From the NCBI RefSeq assembly GCF_014641595.1, contig NZ_BMIA01000005.1, forward strand, positions 248,001-312,000: a DNA stretch of 64,000 nt, given 5' to 3'. The notes beneath the pieces are model-generated. The model did no database searches. It worked only from the letters and a program-made list of their open reading frames with translations, and was not told the origin of the DNA. The stretch is from Dyadobacter endophyticus (GTDB lineage Bacteria > Bacteroidota > Bacteroidia > Cytophagales > Spirosomataceae). The translations under genes and the position numbers were made by a program. Of the stretch, positions 17,948-26,897 are shown one piece after another (positions within the stretch are counted from its first letter, which is position 1; every line of letters starts with the position of its first letter).

Positions 17948-18951
17948 GCAGAGGCAGTTAAGAGGTCGATGTTCTCCTGAGGCTTGATCTTATACAACCC
18001 TTTTCTGAGGAACAGCGTTTTCCAGAAATATTTTAAAAGAACGCGGGTCTTCCTTACATATATATATTGTGTGCGAAGTTCCGAGAACGGATTCCCATTT
18101 TTTCTCAGGTTCAGAAGCATCTTCCAACCGTAAATGACCGGCACCATGAAAATGTAATGCAGGATCAGCATGATATATTGAAAAACGCCGTATTGCTTCC
18201 TGACCCAAAGAAAATTAGAAACCTGCATTTGGGTACTGAACCGGTTGATCCACGAAATATGCGTCCGACGGAACGGGTTGTTATTTTCTAGATGGATAAA
18301 AATGCAATCCTGAAAATAGCACAGCTTCCCGAGCTTTCCCAACCGGCCCGACCATTCCACGTCTTCGCCGTACATGAAAAACTCACTGCTGAAACCGCCC
18401 GTTTTTTCGAAACCTTCCCTTCTCACAAACATAAATGCGCCTACGAGCCAGTCGTACTGGTCCGGATCGGTATAGGCCGGTTCAGGATAAAGTTTGCCGA
18501 TGAGCTTATCTACCAAACCACTCGGGGGAAGTATGAAAAACGTCTTCCGAAATTCGTTAAAGCTGCGGTAGAAAGGCATCGGTGTACCATCGGGGTAATA
18601 TTGCAATGCACCGCAGGCGATAATGTCCGTCCGCTGGTTCATCCGGTTGAAACACCGGCCGATCACATTGTCGGTCAGCAGCGTATCGGCGTTCAGCAGC
18701 AGCAGGTACTTTCCCTGTGCAATTTCCATGCCGCGGTTATTGGCAATACCGAAACCCGCATTGAATTCCATGTCGATCCACCGCACTTCCGGATGGGCCT
18801 CTCTCACCAAAGCACCTCCGCCATTCGCCGGGTCATTGTCTACCACGATCACTTCAAAGGTTACCCCGGAGGTAAACCGTTTGATCGAATCTAAGCAATT
18901 GTTAATGAGTTGGGGTGTCCTGTAATTAATGATAATAATGGAAACATCCAT
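17944..18951 (-). CDS. GT2-family (GT-A) glycosyltransferase
   Basis: A 335-residue glycosyltransferase resembling rhamnosyltransferases of the WbbL group. The GT-A nucleotide-binding fold is seen at VSIIIINYRTPQLINNCLDS and VIVVDNDPANGG. The metal-binding region is NADTLL (residues about 88-93), with FNAGFGIANNRGME before it, a strong GT2 signature. The catalytic-base region is GAFMFVRREGFEKTGGFSSEFFMYGEDVEW. The C-terminal 80 residues are hydrophobic and basic, suggesting membrane association. It is first in the three-gene glycan operon, starting 107 nt past the thiolase stop with a strong terminator in between. Confidence 0.9.
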   Translation of the reverse strand: MDVSIIIINYRTPQLINNCLDSIKRFTSGVTFEVIVVDNDPANGGGALVREAHPEVRWIDMEFNAGFGIANNRGMEIAQGKYLLLLNADTLLTDNVIGRCFNRMNQRTDIIACGALQYYPDGTPMPFYRSFNEFRKTFFILPPSGLVDKLIGKLYPEPAYTDPDQYDWLVGAFMFVRREGFEKTGGFSSEFFMYGEDVEWSGRLGKLGKLCYFQDCIFIHLENNNPFRRTHISWINRFSTQMQVSNFLWVRKQYGVFQYIMLILHYIFMVPVIYGWKMLLNLRKNGNPFSELRTQYIYVRKTRVLLKYFWKTLFLRKGLYKIKPQENIDLLTASA

Positions 18952-18980
18952 GAAAGCCGGCGTGCATGATGAAAGGGCAA

Positions 18981-19024
18981 AAATAAAAAATCTCCCCGGA
19001 AGATGGGTAACACTTCCGGGGAGA
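18981..19024 (-). terminator. Strong Rho-independent terminator of the thiolase gene
   Basis: Perfect 12-bp stem TCTCCCCGGAAG (18991-19002) / CTTCCGGGGAGA (19013-19024), followed on the minus strand by TTTTTTATTT. Confidence 0.85.
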
Positions 19025-19057
19025 CCTTTAAAATCGGGTCGAATGTTAGTCTACGGC

Positions 19058-20236
19058 TTAATTAAGCCTTTCGTAAATGCCCGCAACACCCTGGCCGCCT
19101 CCTACACAGGCCGTAACCATGCCATATTTCTGGTCGCGGCGCTTCATTTCGTTGAAAAGCTGCACCGAAAGCCTTGCGCCTGTGGAGCCCAATGCGTGTC
19201 CCAATGCAATCGCGCCGCCGTTCGGGTTCACGATATCGGGATCGATGCCTAACTCCTGTATAACCGCAAGCGCTTGTGCTGCAAATGCCTCATTTAGCTC
19301 CACCTGCTGAATATCGCCTAGCTGCAAACCGGCTTGTTTCAATGCCAGCGGCACTGCCGCAACCGGCCCTATGCCCATAATGCGAGGATCCACGCCCGCT
19401 GTCGCGTACGACATCATGCGTGCAATGGGTTTCAGGCCTAATTCGTTCACCAGTTTTTCGGACATGACGATCACAAATGCGGCACCGTCGGAAGTTTGGG
19501 AAGAATTTCCTGCCGTTACCGATCCGCCCGCCGCAAAAACCGGTTTCAATTTATTCAATGCTTCAACAGTGGTATCCGCACGCGGGCCCTCGTCCTGGCT
19601 GATGACCGTTTCCTTTGTTTTCTTCTTACCGGAGGCCTGGTCGAAAAACGTTTCCTTCACCGTCACCGGCACAATGCCTTCGGTAAACCAGCCTTCCTTC
19701 TGCGCGCGCAGCGCTTTCTGGTGAGATTGGAATGAAAATTCATCCTGCTTTTCACGGCTGATATTGAAATCCTTGGCAACCTGCTCGGCGGTAAGGCCCA
19801 TGCTCAGGTAATAATCCGGATTCGTATGAGCGATTTCGTAGTTCAATGCGGTTTTCCAACCCATTGTAGGCACAAGCGACATCGATTCGGTACCGCCGGC
19901 GATAATGCATTCGGCCATTCCGGCGTGTATTTTCGCGGAAGCCATGGCAATCGCCTCTACGCCTGAGCCGCAATAGCGGTTGATGGTGATACCAGACACA
20001 TTTTTGGGTAAAGAAAGCAAGGCTACATACCGGCCCATCTGCATTCCCTGCTCCGCTTCCGGCACCGCATTTCCCACAATCACATCATCCACGCGGGTTG
20101 GGTCGAGCTGCGGGGTCTGTTCCAGCAAATGCCTGATCACCGTCGCACCGAGGTCGTCGGGACGTGTAAACCGGAACCCGCCTCTCGGCGCCTTGCCCAC
20201 CGCGGTGCGATAGCCCGCAACAATGTATGCGTTCAT
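19058..20236 (-). CDS. fadA: Acetyl-CoA acyltransferase (thiolase)
   Basis: A 392-residue thiolase that cleaves 3-ketoacyl-CoA to acetyl-CoA in beta-oxidation, or runs in reverse as an acetyl-CoA acetyltransferase. Signatures: NRYCGSGVEAIAMA with the nucleophilic cysteine (residue about 88), VELNEAFAAQALAV, NPNGGAIALGHALGSTGAR with the catalytic histidine, and the terminal active-site cysteine in GMVTACVGGGQGVAGI. The start is placed at the ATG at 20236 (MNAYIVAGYRTAVG). A longer frame to 20293 would run through the operator palindrome and lacks family resemblance. No gene for the multifunctional hydratase/dehydrogenase partner is adjacent, but the shared palindrome links it to the acyl-CoA dehydrogenase at 11957-13771. 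Confidence 0.94.
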   Translation of the reverse strand: MNAYIVAGYRTAVGKAPRGGFRFTRPDDLGATVIRHLLEQTPQLDPTRVDDVIVGNAVPEAEQGMQMGRYVALLSLPKNVSGITINRYCGSGVEAIAMASAKIHAGMAECIIAGGTESMSLVPTMGWKTALNYEIAHTNPDYYLSMGLTAEQVAKDFNISREKQDEFSFQSHQKALRAQKEGWFTEGIVPVTVKETFFDQASGKKKTKETVISQDEGPRADTTVEALNKLKPVFAAGGSVTAGNSSQTSDGAAFVIVMSEKLVNELGLKPIARMMSYATAGVDPRIMGIGPVAAVPLALKQAGLQLGDIQQVELNEAFAAQALAVIQELGIDPDIVNPNGGAIALGHALGSTGARLSVQLFNEMKRRDQKYGMVTACVGGGQGVAGIYERLN

Positions 20237-20281
20237 ATTGGATCTGTTTTTGGAATCAGTTTTAAGCAGGCGCTTGTGATA

Positions 20282-20295
20282 GTATGCCTGCATAC
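20282..20295. promoter_or_regulatory. Palindromic operator of the thiolase gene (GTATGC-CT-GCATAC)
   Basis: A perfect 6+2+6 palindrome identical in both arms to operator O1 of the acyl-CoA dehydrogenase gene. It is centred about 52 nt upstream of the thiolase ATG, just downstream of the predicted -7 element. Confidence 0.75.
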
Positions 20296-20301
20296 CATTG
20301 G

Positions 20302-20332
20302 TAAAAATAGGTATTAATCCTAAAACAACAAA
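20302..20332 (-). promoter_or_regulatory. Probable thiolase promoter
   Basis: On the minus strand TTTG (20332-20329), 19 nt, then TATTTTTA (20309-20302), a 7/8 match to TAnnTTTG. The start site would fall next to the operator palindrome. Confidence 0.5.
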
Positions 20333-20360
20333 CCGCCGGAGTTTGTTTTCCGACGGTTTG
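20322..20360 (-). terminator. Rho-independent terminator of the PspC gene
   Basis: Arms 20329-20339 and 20350-20360 (CAAACCGNCGG, one mismatch), followed on the minus strand by TTGTTTT. Its distal arm overlaps the thiolase -33 element. Confidence 0.65.
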
Positions 20361-20395
20361 CAACTACCGAGTCTTTGCTGATGGAAATTTAAATT

Positions 20396-20629
20396 TTAGG
20401 AAGGGATGTGCCCTTGTTCCAGCTCTTTGGGTCGTTTTGCGCTGTCAGGCATGACGATCCAAAGGATGATGTAAAACAAAATGACAGGGAATGTGACCGG
20501 AATGAACACTGCGAGTACCAACAATACACGGACAATTGTGACGTCGATTTCGAAGTAATCAGCTAATCCTGAGGCTACGCCGCCGATCATTTTGTTGCTG
20601 GTGTTACGGAACAATCTATTGTGGTTCAT
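20396..20629 (-). CDS. PspC-domain small membrane protein
   Basis: A 77-residue protein consisting almost entirely of a PspC domain, known from phage-shock and membrane-stress systems. The N-terminal RNTSNKMIGGVASGLADYFEIDVTIVRVL is the family signature. It is followed by one long hydrophobic helix (VLLVLAVFIPVTFPVILFYI) that inserts in the inner membrane, then a short charged tail. No pspA or other psp gene is adjacent, and in Bacteroidetes such stand-alone PspC proteins are common. It is divergent from secA with a 283-nt spacer. Confidence 0.88.
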   Translation of the reverse strand: MNHNRLFRNTSNKMIGGVASGLADYFEIDVTIVRVLLVLAVFIPVTFPVILFYIILWIVMPDSAKRPKELEQGHIPS

Positions 20630-20780
20630 GGCTATATCTGTTTAAATCGTTTTGATGTGTTAAAGGTACTATGCATTACCTAGTAGTGGTTCTAAATCTA
20701 TACAGGCGGTTATTGGCCGGTAGCACGGGTTATTTTTAGTGATTAAAAACATTAGATCTGCATTAGGATTATGCCAGTTG

Positions 20781-20813
20781 TTGCGTAATAGTATTGGCAA
20801 TGAATTACCTTTG
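20781..20813 (+). promoter_or_regulatory. Probable secA promoter
   Basis: TACCTTTG at 20806-20813 matches TAnnTTTG exactly. The nearest TTG is at 20781-20783, a slightly long 22-nt spacer. The implied leader is about 95 nt. Confidence 0.5.
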
Positions 20814-20912
20814 GCCTAAGAAATAGGAGTTTTTGCTGACAATGTGACACGCGTTTATGTACAGGCTCAATATTTTCAAGGATAAAACCGGTTAAAAAAC
20901 ATACATCACATC

Positions 20913-23900
20913 ATGTTTAAAATATTTTCCAAGCTGTTTGGCACGAAATCGGAACGGGATTTAAAGGAACTAACTCCGTACGTTGATAAAGTCAATGCCG
21001 AATATGCACTCCTAGCCTCTCTGTCGAATGATGAGCTCCGGGCACAATCCGCGAACTTGAAACAACATATTGCCGATCAACTGAAGTCTATCGACGAACA
21101 GATTGGTACGTTGAAACAACAGGCTGCCGACGAACCGAATGTGGACAGCAAAGAGGCGATCTTCAAGAAAATCGACGCGCTCGAACTGGAAAGAAATAAA
21201 GAACTGGAGAGGGTGTTGCTGGAAATTCTTCCAAAAGCATTTGCCATCGTAAAAGATACAGCACGCCGTTTTACGGAAAATGATAAACTGGAAGTAACCG
21301 CCAACTATTTTGACCGCGAAATCGCTACTAAAAAGTCGCATATAACCATCAGCGGTGACAAAGCGACCTGGAACACAACCTGGGACGTAATCGGCCAGCC
21401 TATTAAATGGAATATGGTCCATTACGATGTGCAGCTGATCGGTGGTGTGGTACTGCACCAGGGCAAGATTTCCGAAATGGCAACGGGTGAAGGTAAAACC
21501 CTTGTAGCTACCCTGCCGTCATTCCTGAATGCATTGGCCGGACAAGGCGTCCACATCGTTACCGTGAACGACTACCTCGCGAAACGCGATGCCGAGTGGA
21601 ATGCCCCGCTTTTCGAATTCCACGGCATGAGCGTCGACTGTATCGACCGCCACCAGCCGAACACTATTGCACGCCGCAATGCCTATAAAGCAGACCTCAC
21701 TTATGGTACCAACAACGAATTCGGTTTCGACTACCTGCGTGACAATATGTCACGGACGCCGGAAGAACTCGTTCAGCGCAAGCACCATTTCGCAATGGTC
21801 GATGAGGTCGATTCCGTTTTGATCGATGATGCCCGTACGCCATTGATCATCAGCGGTCCGGTGCCGCGCGGCGATGAGCAGGAGTTTTTGGAACTGAAAC
21901 CACGCGTTTCGAGGATCGTGGAAGCTCAAAAACGCCTCGCGATGGACTTCCTCAACGAGGCTAAAAAGAAAATCCAGGCCGGCGATAAAAAAGAAGGCGG
22001 TTTGGCATTGTTCCGCGCACACCGCGGTATGCCAAAGTACAAGCCCTTGATCAAATATCTCAGCGAAGGCGGCGTGAAGGCTATTATGCAGGAATCGGAA
22101 TCGATTTACCTGGCAGAAAACCAGAAACTGATGCCCCAAGCCGATGCACCTCTTTACTTCACGATCGATGAGCGCCATAACAGCATTGAATTGACCGAGA
22201 AAGGGATCGACTTCCTGACAGGCGAGTCGGAAGAGGCCAATTTCTTTATTCTGCCGGACATCGCTGTTGACCTCGACGCGATCGAAAAAGACACTTCGCT
22301 CAACGAACACGATCGTGTGATCGCGAAAGAAGCATTGATCCGCGATTATTCCGTAAAAACAGCCCGTATCCACACGGTTAACCAGCTTCTGAAAGCATTT
22401 ACGCTTTTTGAAAAAGACGTGGAGTACGTGATCATGGACGGAAAGGTTAAGATCGTCGACGAGCAAACCGGCCGTATTATGGATGGTCGCCGTTACTCCG
22501 ACGGCCTTCACCAGGCTATTGAAGCGAAAGAAAACGTACGAGTGGAAGACGCCACGCAGACATACGCGACGGTTACCCTGCAAAATTACTTCCGGATGTA
22601 CCACAAGCTGGCTGGTATGACCGGTACAGCCGAAACGGAAGCAGGTGAATTCTGGGAAATCTACAAATTGGACGTCGTTTCGATCCCTACCAACAGAGGA
22701 ATCGTCCGTAAAGACCAGGAAGATAAAGTGTACCGCTCGGTTCGTGAGAAATACAATGCGGTAACCGATGAAATCGTAGAACTCGTGGAAGCCGGCAGGC
22801 CGGTACTCGTGGGTACGACTTCGGTTGAAAACTCCGAGATCATCAGCCGGATGCTTACGCTCCGCAAGATCCCGCACCAGGTTTTGAATGCGAAACAGCA
22901 CCAGCGTGAGGCGGAAGTAGTTGCCGAAGCAGGTAAGCCGGGAACCGTAACGATTGCGACGAACATGGCCGGTCGTGGTACCGACATTAAGCTGACTGCG
23001 GAATCCAAGTCCGCAGGCGGTTTGGCGATCATCGGTACAGAACGCCACGAAAGCCGTCGCGTCGACCGCCAGCTGCGTGGTCGTTCGGGACGCCAGGGAG
23101 ACCCGGGTTCATCCCAATTCTTCGTCTCTCTGGAAGACAACCTCATGCGTTTGTTCGGTTCCGACCGTATGGCGAAGGTAATGGACCGCATGGGCCTCGA
23201 AGAAGGCGAGGTGATCCAGAGCGGCATGATTACCAAGTCGATCGAAAGAGCGCAGAAAAAAGTAGAAGAGAACAACTTCGGCATGCGGAAACGCCTGCTC
23301 GAATATGACGATGTAATGAACTATCAGCGTGACGCGATCTATACCCGTCGTCGCAATGCATTGTTCGGGGATCGTCTGGCGGTGGATATTGCCAATACAT
23401 TGTTCGATGTGTGCGACGAAATCGCTACGACTGCCGGAAGTTACGCGGAGCTTGAACTCGCGGCCATCACGACGCTTGGAATGGAAATCCCGTTCAGCGA
23501 AAATGAGTATGCAGCATTGAGACCCGCCGACCGCACGCAAAAATTGTACGAAGCGGCCGAGAAACAATATCAGGACAAAAACGACTCGATCTCAGGCAAG
23601 GCATTGCCGGTTCTCCGCTCGATCCAGGCAGAACGCGGTGCCGTAATTTCTGAGATCATGATCCCATTCACAGACGGTATCCGTCAGGCTGGCGTAGTAG
23701 TTGGTTTGCAGAAAGCCATTGAAAGCGAAGGCAAAGACATTACCCGCGAAATGGAGAAAGCGATCGTGCTTTCGCTCATCGACCAGGAATGGAAGGAGCA
23801 TTTGCGTGAAATGGACGATTTGAAACAATCGGTCCAGAACGCGGTATTCGAACAGAAAGATCCGTTGCTGATTTATAAGTTCGAATCGGTGGAACTCTTT

Positions 23901-24257
23901 AAACGCTTCCTGAGTAAAGTAAACTTTGATATGATCTCCTTCCTCATGAAGGCTGACATTCCTCAGGAAGAAGCGGCACCGCCAACTGCCGTACCGCAGC
24001 AGGTCCGCAGGCCAGAGCCCGCGCCCGAGCTTCATACCAACCGTGAAGAAGATTACGACCTGGAAAGCGACACTTTCCATTCACAGGAATCTACCACGAA
24101 AGCACAGCCTGTGCGGACGATCAAAATCGCCGACCGCAACCAGAAAGTTTCGGTTCAATACCGAGATGGCCGCATTCTCCGCGACGTGAAGTTCAAAAAA
24201 GTAGAACATGAAGTCAAAAACGGCGACTGCGTCGTGATTGACGTGCATGAAGACTAG
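20913..24257 (+). CDS. secA: Preprotein translocase ATPase SecA
   Basis: The motor ATPase that drives unfolded preproteins through SecYEG. At 1114 residues it is the long Bacteroidetes form; E. coli SecA is 901. Walker A is MATGEGKT with K195. Walker B and the DEAD-like motif is VDEVDSVLIDDART at about 296-309. The preprotein cross-linking domain and helical scaffold follow, and motifs TNMAGRGTDI and RQLRGRSGRQGDPGSSQFFVSLEDNLM identify the second ATPase lobe. An extra segment around residues 330-400 (LELKPRVSRIVEAQKRL...) is a lineage-specific insertion. The C-terminus ends VKNGDCVVIDVHED and lacks the CxCxnCH zinc motif used for SecB binding in proteobacteria. It is a monocistronic gene with its own promoter and terminator. 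Confidence 0.98.
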   Translation: MFKIFSKLFGTKSERDLKELTPYVDKVNAEYALLASLSNDELRAQSANLKQHIADQLKSIDEQIGTLKQQAADEPNVDSKEAIFKKIDALELERNKELERVLLEILPKAFAIVKDTARRFTENDKLEVTANYFDREIATKKSHITISGDKATWNTTWDVIGQPIKWNMVHYDVQLIGGVVLHQGKISEMATGEGKTLVATLPSFLNALAGQGVHIVTVNDYLAKRDAEWNAPLFEFHGMSVDCIDRHQPNTIARRNAYKADLTYGTNNEFGFDYLRDNMSRTPEELVQRKHHFAMVDEVDSVLIDDARTPLIISGPVPRGDEQEFLELKPRVSRIVEAQKRLAMDFLNEAKKKIQAGDKKEGGLALFRAHRGMPKYKPLIKYLSEGGVKAIMQESESIYLAENQKLMPQADAPLYFTIDERHNSIELTEKGIDFLTGESEEANFFILPDIAVDLDAIEKDTSLNEHDRVIAKEALIRDYSVKTARIHTVNQLLKAFTLFEKDVEYVIMDGKVKIVDEQTGRIMDGRRYSDGLHQAIEAKENVRVEDATQTYATVTLQNYFRMYHKLAGMTGTAETEAGEFWEIYKLDVVSIPTNRGIVRKDQEDKVYRSVREKYNAVTDEIVELVEAGRPVLVGTTSVENSEIISRMLTLRKIPHQVLNAKQHQREAEVVAEAGKPGTVTIATNMAGRGTDIKLTAESKSAGGLAIIGTERHESRRVDRQLRGRSGRQGDPGSSQFFVSLEDNLMRLFGSDRMAKVMDRMGLEEGEVIQSGMITKSIERAQKKVEENNFGMRKRLLEYDDVMNYQRDAIYTRRRNALFGDRLAVDIANTLFDVCDEIATTAGSYAELELAAITTLGMEIPFSENEYAALRPADRTQKLYEAAEKQYQDKNDSISGKALPVLRSIQAERGAVISEIMIPFTDGIRQAGVVVGLQKAIESEGKDITREMEKAIVLSLIDQEWKEHLREMDDLKQSVQNAVFEQKDPLLIYKFESVELFKRFLSKVNFDMISFLMKADIPQEEAAPPTAVPQQVRRPEPAPELHTNREEDYDLESDTFHSQESTTKAQPVRTIKIADRNQKVSVQYRDGRILRDVKFKKVEHEVKNGDCVVIDVHED

Positions 24258-24377
24258 CCGCAAGGCTGTCGGGTGTGGTCAGATATAGCCATTGGTAGTC
24301 AGGATGGCAAGAGGTTGTTACAATTGACAATAAATGACAACGCCTGACCATAACTGACTATAAACGTTACCAAAATG

Positions 24378-24404
24378 GCCTCGGCGTTACCGTCGGGGCT
24401 TTTT
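24378..24404 (+). terminator. Rho-independent terminator of secA
   Basis: A 9-bp stem with two wobble pairs: GCCTCGGCG (24378-24386) / CGTCGGGGC (24391-24399), then five T (24400-24404). Confidence 0.7.
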
Positions 24405-24475
24405 CGTTGCCGGAAAATCAGGATTTATGCGATATTTGCATTTTAGAGACCATCATTAACAAAAAACAAGCTTGC

Positions 24476-25135
24476 ATGAAACTGCATAGAGAGGGATATA
24501 CTATTATGGCTGTAACGGCCATTGTACTGATCATTATCAATTTAGGGATCAATTATCTCCTTCCTGACGGCTACTGGATCCCGCGTCTTGTGCTGATCGG
24601 CAGTATCATCGTTTTTTTCCTCGTTGTGCAGTTTTTCCGCGTTCCTAAGCGTGTTATCCATCAAAGCGACCGCCAGATTGTGGCGCCCTGCGATGGCAAG
24701 GTGGTAGTGATCGAAGAGGTTGTTGAAACTGAGTACTTCAAAGGGCCACGCCGCCAGATCAGCATCTTCATGTCGCCACTGAATGTACATGTCAACTGGA
24801 ACCCGATCAGCGGGGTTATTCAGTATTTTAAATATCATCCGGGCTTGTACCTCGTTGCCTGGCACCCCAAATCGAGTACCGAAAACGAACGTACCACCGT
24901 CGTGATCCGCACCATTGAGGGCGTGGAAGTATTGTTCCGCCAGATCGCCGGTGCGGCTGCGCGTCGTATACGCTGGTATGTGAAGGAAGGCGATAAAGTA
25001 GAGCAAAGCACCGAAATGGGCTTCATCAAATTCGGGTCCAGAGTCGATCTTTATATCCCCCTGGACGCCGAAATCAATGTTAATCTTCAAGACAAGACGG
25101 TAGGCAGCGTTACTGTGCTGGCTACATTAAAATAA
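24476..25135 (+). CDS. psd: Phosphatidylserine decarboxylase proenzyme
   Basis: Makes phosphatidylethanolamine from phosphatidylserine at the inner membrane. At 219 residues it is the short archaeal/Bacteroidetes type. Residues about 10-50 give two membrane segments (TIMAVTAIVLIIINLGINYL and LVLIGSIIVFFLVVQFF). Histidines typical of the active site occur in FMSPLNVHVNWNPISG and YHPGLYL. The self-cleavage motif is FGS within MGFIKFGSRVDLYIP, where the serine becomes the pyruvoyl cofactor. The open frame extends upstream to 24407, but that stretch contains a likely -7 element (GATATTTG, 24431-24438). The ATG at 24476, opening MKLHREGYTIM, is therefore the better start. The stop overlaps the convergent rhomboid gene by 9 nt. 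Confidence 0.93.
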   Translation: MKLHREGYTIMAVTAIVLIIINLGINYLLPDGYWIPRLVLIGSIIVFFLVVQFFRVPKRVIHQSDRQIVAPCDGKVVVIEEVVETEYFKGPRRQISIFMSPLNVHVNWNPISGVIQYFKYHPGLYLVAWHPKSSTENERTTVVIRTIEGVEVLFRQIAGAAARRIRWYVKEGDKVEQSTEMGFIKFGSRVDLYIPLDAEINVNLQDKTVGSVTVLATLK

Positions 25136-25747
25136 CCGCCAAGTCAGGATTTGCTCGAAAAACTGGGGTACCGCGCCGGGGTACACCACTGCCATAAATA
25201 CCATCCCGAAAATGGCCCCGTACATGTGCGCACTGTGATTCACATAGCTCGTGCCGCGCCGCGCTTCATAAAATGAATAGCCGAGGAAGAGCAAACCGAA
25301 TATGAAGCCGGGCATGCAAATGAAGAAGTAAAGGCAGATCTGCATCAGCGGCGCATAAAGAATTGCCGCAAAAAGCACGGCCGAAACACCGCCGGACGCT
25401 CCGAGCGAATTATATTTCGAATTTTTCCGGTGTTTCAAAAATGTAGGAATGTCCGAAACGATGATCCCCACCAGGTACAGAGCCAGATAGTAAAATGTCC
25501 CGCTCGCGCCGAAAAGCATGCCGAACAGCCGCTCGATGCTTTCGCCTACAAACCATAAGCTGAGCATATTGAAAATTAAGTGCCCGAAATCCGCGTGCAC
25601 AAAGCCGGATGTAACAAACCGATAATATTCATTGCGCTGTGTCACGCGGTAAGGGTTCAGGATCAGCTTGTCCATCAAACTGTAATTGTTGAACGCGTAA
25701 TAGCTGATCCCCGAGGTTATAATTACTAAAATAAGGGTAATCGACAT
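25127..25747 (-). CDS. Rhomboid family intramembrane serine protease
   Basis: A 206-residue polytopic inner-membrane protease that cleaves transmembrane segments of substrate proteins. The catalytic serine is S118 in SLGASGGVSAV (GxSG motif) and the catalytic histidine is H174 in NHSAHMYGAIFG. HADFGHLIFNML is the conserved second helix with two histidines. Six transmembrane helices are predicted. It overlaps convergent psd at the 3' end and starts 24 nt after the polyprenyl synthase stop on the same strand, so it is probably the second gene of a two-gene operon. Substrates are unknown. Confidence 0.93.
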   Translation of the reverse strand: MSITLILVIITSGISYYAFNNYSLMDKLILNPYRVTQRNEYYRFVTSGFVHADFGHLIFNMLSLWFVGESIERLFGMLFGASGTFYYLALYLVGIIVSDIPTFLKHRKNSKYNSLGASGGVSAVLFAAILYAPLMQICLYFFICMPGFIFGLLFLGYSFYEARRGTSYVNHSAHMYGAIFGMVFMAVVYPGAVPQFFEQILTWRLF

Positions 25748-25771
25748 AAAATGGGTTATTGATTGAATGAT

Positions 25772-26746
25772 CTACTTTTCCCGCGCCACGAGCTGCTCCA
25801 CAAACTGCAAGAGCACTTCTTTCTGAACACTGTCCGTGCGCAATTGCTGTAAACTAGCCATTCCGCGCGAAAAATATTCATTTATTTTACGTTCGGTAAA
25901 TGCCCGGATACCCAACGCGTCGTAAATGCCGGTTACCGCTACTACTTTTTCGGCATTATCGAATGTTTCAAGACCTATCCAGTGGTCAAGCTCGGTTTTC
26001 AGCTGTCCTTCGGCTTTCGACAGCGCTTCAATCAGCAGGAATGTCTTTTTATTAGCAATAATATCGCCGCCTACCTGTTTACCAAACTTCGCAGGATCAC
26101 CGTAAACGTCCAGCAGGTCGTCTTTCAGCTGAAAACCAATACCCATATTCTCACCTGCCGAGTACAAAAGCTTGGTCGTCTCCTCATCCGCCCCCGTGAT
26201 CATGCCGCCCAGTTCCAATGCAAAACCTAGTAATACCGATGTTTTCAGGCGAATCATACCAATATACTCCTCTTCCGTCACATCCCAGCGCGTTTCGAAA
26301 TTCATATCGAGCTGCTGCCCTTCACAAACTTCCGCGGCCGTCTGATTAAATCGCATTAAAACTGAACGGAATTTATCCTGCGGCACGTCCAGCAGGAGGT
26401 CATATGCACGGATCAGCATTACATCCCCCGACAGAATGGCCGTATTCGCATTCCATTTTTCATGCACCGTAGGCATGCCCCTTCGCAAAGGCGCACGGTC
26501 CATGATATCGTCGTGCATGAGCGTGAAGTTGTGAAACACCTCTACTGCCATGGCTGGCTTCGTGGCTTTTTCAATATCTGTATCAAAAATGGAAGCAGCA
26601 AGGAGCGTCAACAAAGGACGAAAACGCTTCCCGCCGAGTGACATAATGTAGGTTATCGGCTCATAAAGCTCCACAGGCGTGTTGCCATAGGAATGCCGGT
26701 CGAATTCGATTTGTAGTTTTTCAAGTAATGCAGTGGGTTCGATCAT
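25772..26746 (-). CDS. Trans-polyprenyl diphosphate synthase
   Basis: A 324-residue prenyltransferase that condenses IPP with allylic diphosphates to a long trans-polyprenyl chain. The chain probably feeds menaquinone or carotenoid synthesis. The two aspartate-rich motifs are intact: DDIMD at residues 79-83 (with RRGMPTVH after it) and DDLLD at 209-213. GGKRFRP at about 38-44 binds the IPP diphosphate. Chain length cannot be set from sequence alone; geranylgeranyl to octaprenyl products are all possible. It is the first gene of an operon with the rhomboid protease and is divergent from the aminotransferase gene. Confidence 0.93.
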   Translation of the reverse strand: MIEPTALLEKLQIEFDRHSYGNTPVELYEPITYIMSLGGKRFRPLLTLLAASIFDTDIEKATKPAMAVEVFHNFTLMHDDIMDRAPLRRGMPTVHEKWNANTAILSGDVMLIRAYDLLLDVPQDKFRSVLMRFNQTAAEVCEGQQLDMNFETRWDVTEEEYIGMIRLKTSVLLGFALELGGMITGADEETTKLLYSAGENMGIGFQLKDDLLDVYGDPAKFGKQVGGDIIANKKTFLLIEALSKAEGQLKTELDHWIGLETFDNAEKVVAVTGIYDALGIRAFTERKINEYFSRGMASLQQLRTDSVQKEVLLQFVEQLVAREK

Positions 26747-26799
26747 GCGAAGCGTAATGTTGCCAGGCCGACAACTGGCCCGACAGGTTATGTGAGCCG

Positions 26800-26807
26800 C
26801 AAAGATA
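26800..26807 (-). promoter_or_regulatory. -7 element upstream of the polyprenyl synthase gene
   Basis: Minus-strand TATCTTTG (26807-26800) matches TAnnTTTG exactly. No convincing -33 TTG is present at the usual distance. The predicted leader is about 50 nt. Confidence 0.45.
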
Positions 26808-26897
26808 AAACCTAAAAACCGGCATTTACATTTACAAAAGCAGTATTTGAAAAGCCTTTATTAATAACTTTACCCCAGTCAACAAAATCTGCTTTTC

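Noticed and set aside
20237..20293. Longer thiolase N-terminus
   Set aside because: The extra 19 residues have no family match, and their codons include the operator palindrome and the predicted start site.
21750..23048. A 432-residue minus-strand frame
   Set aside because: Antisense to the secA ATPase core; composition (Phe/Val/Arg/His rich) is that of a shadow frame.
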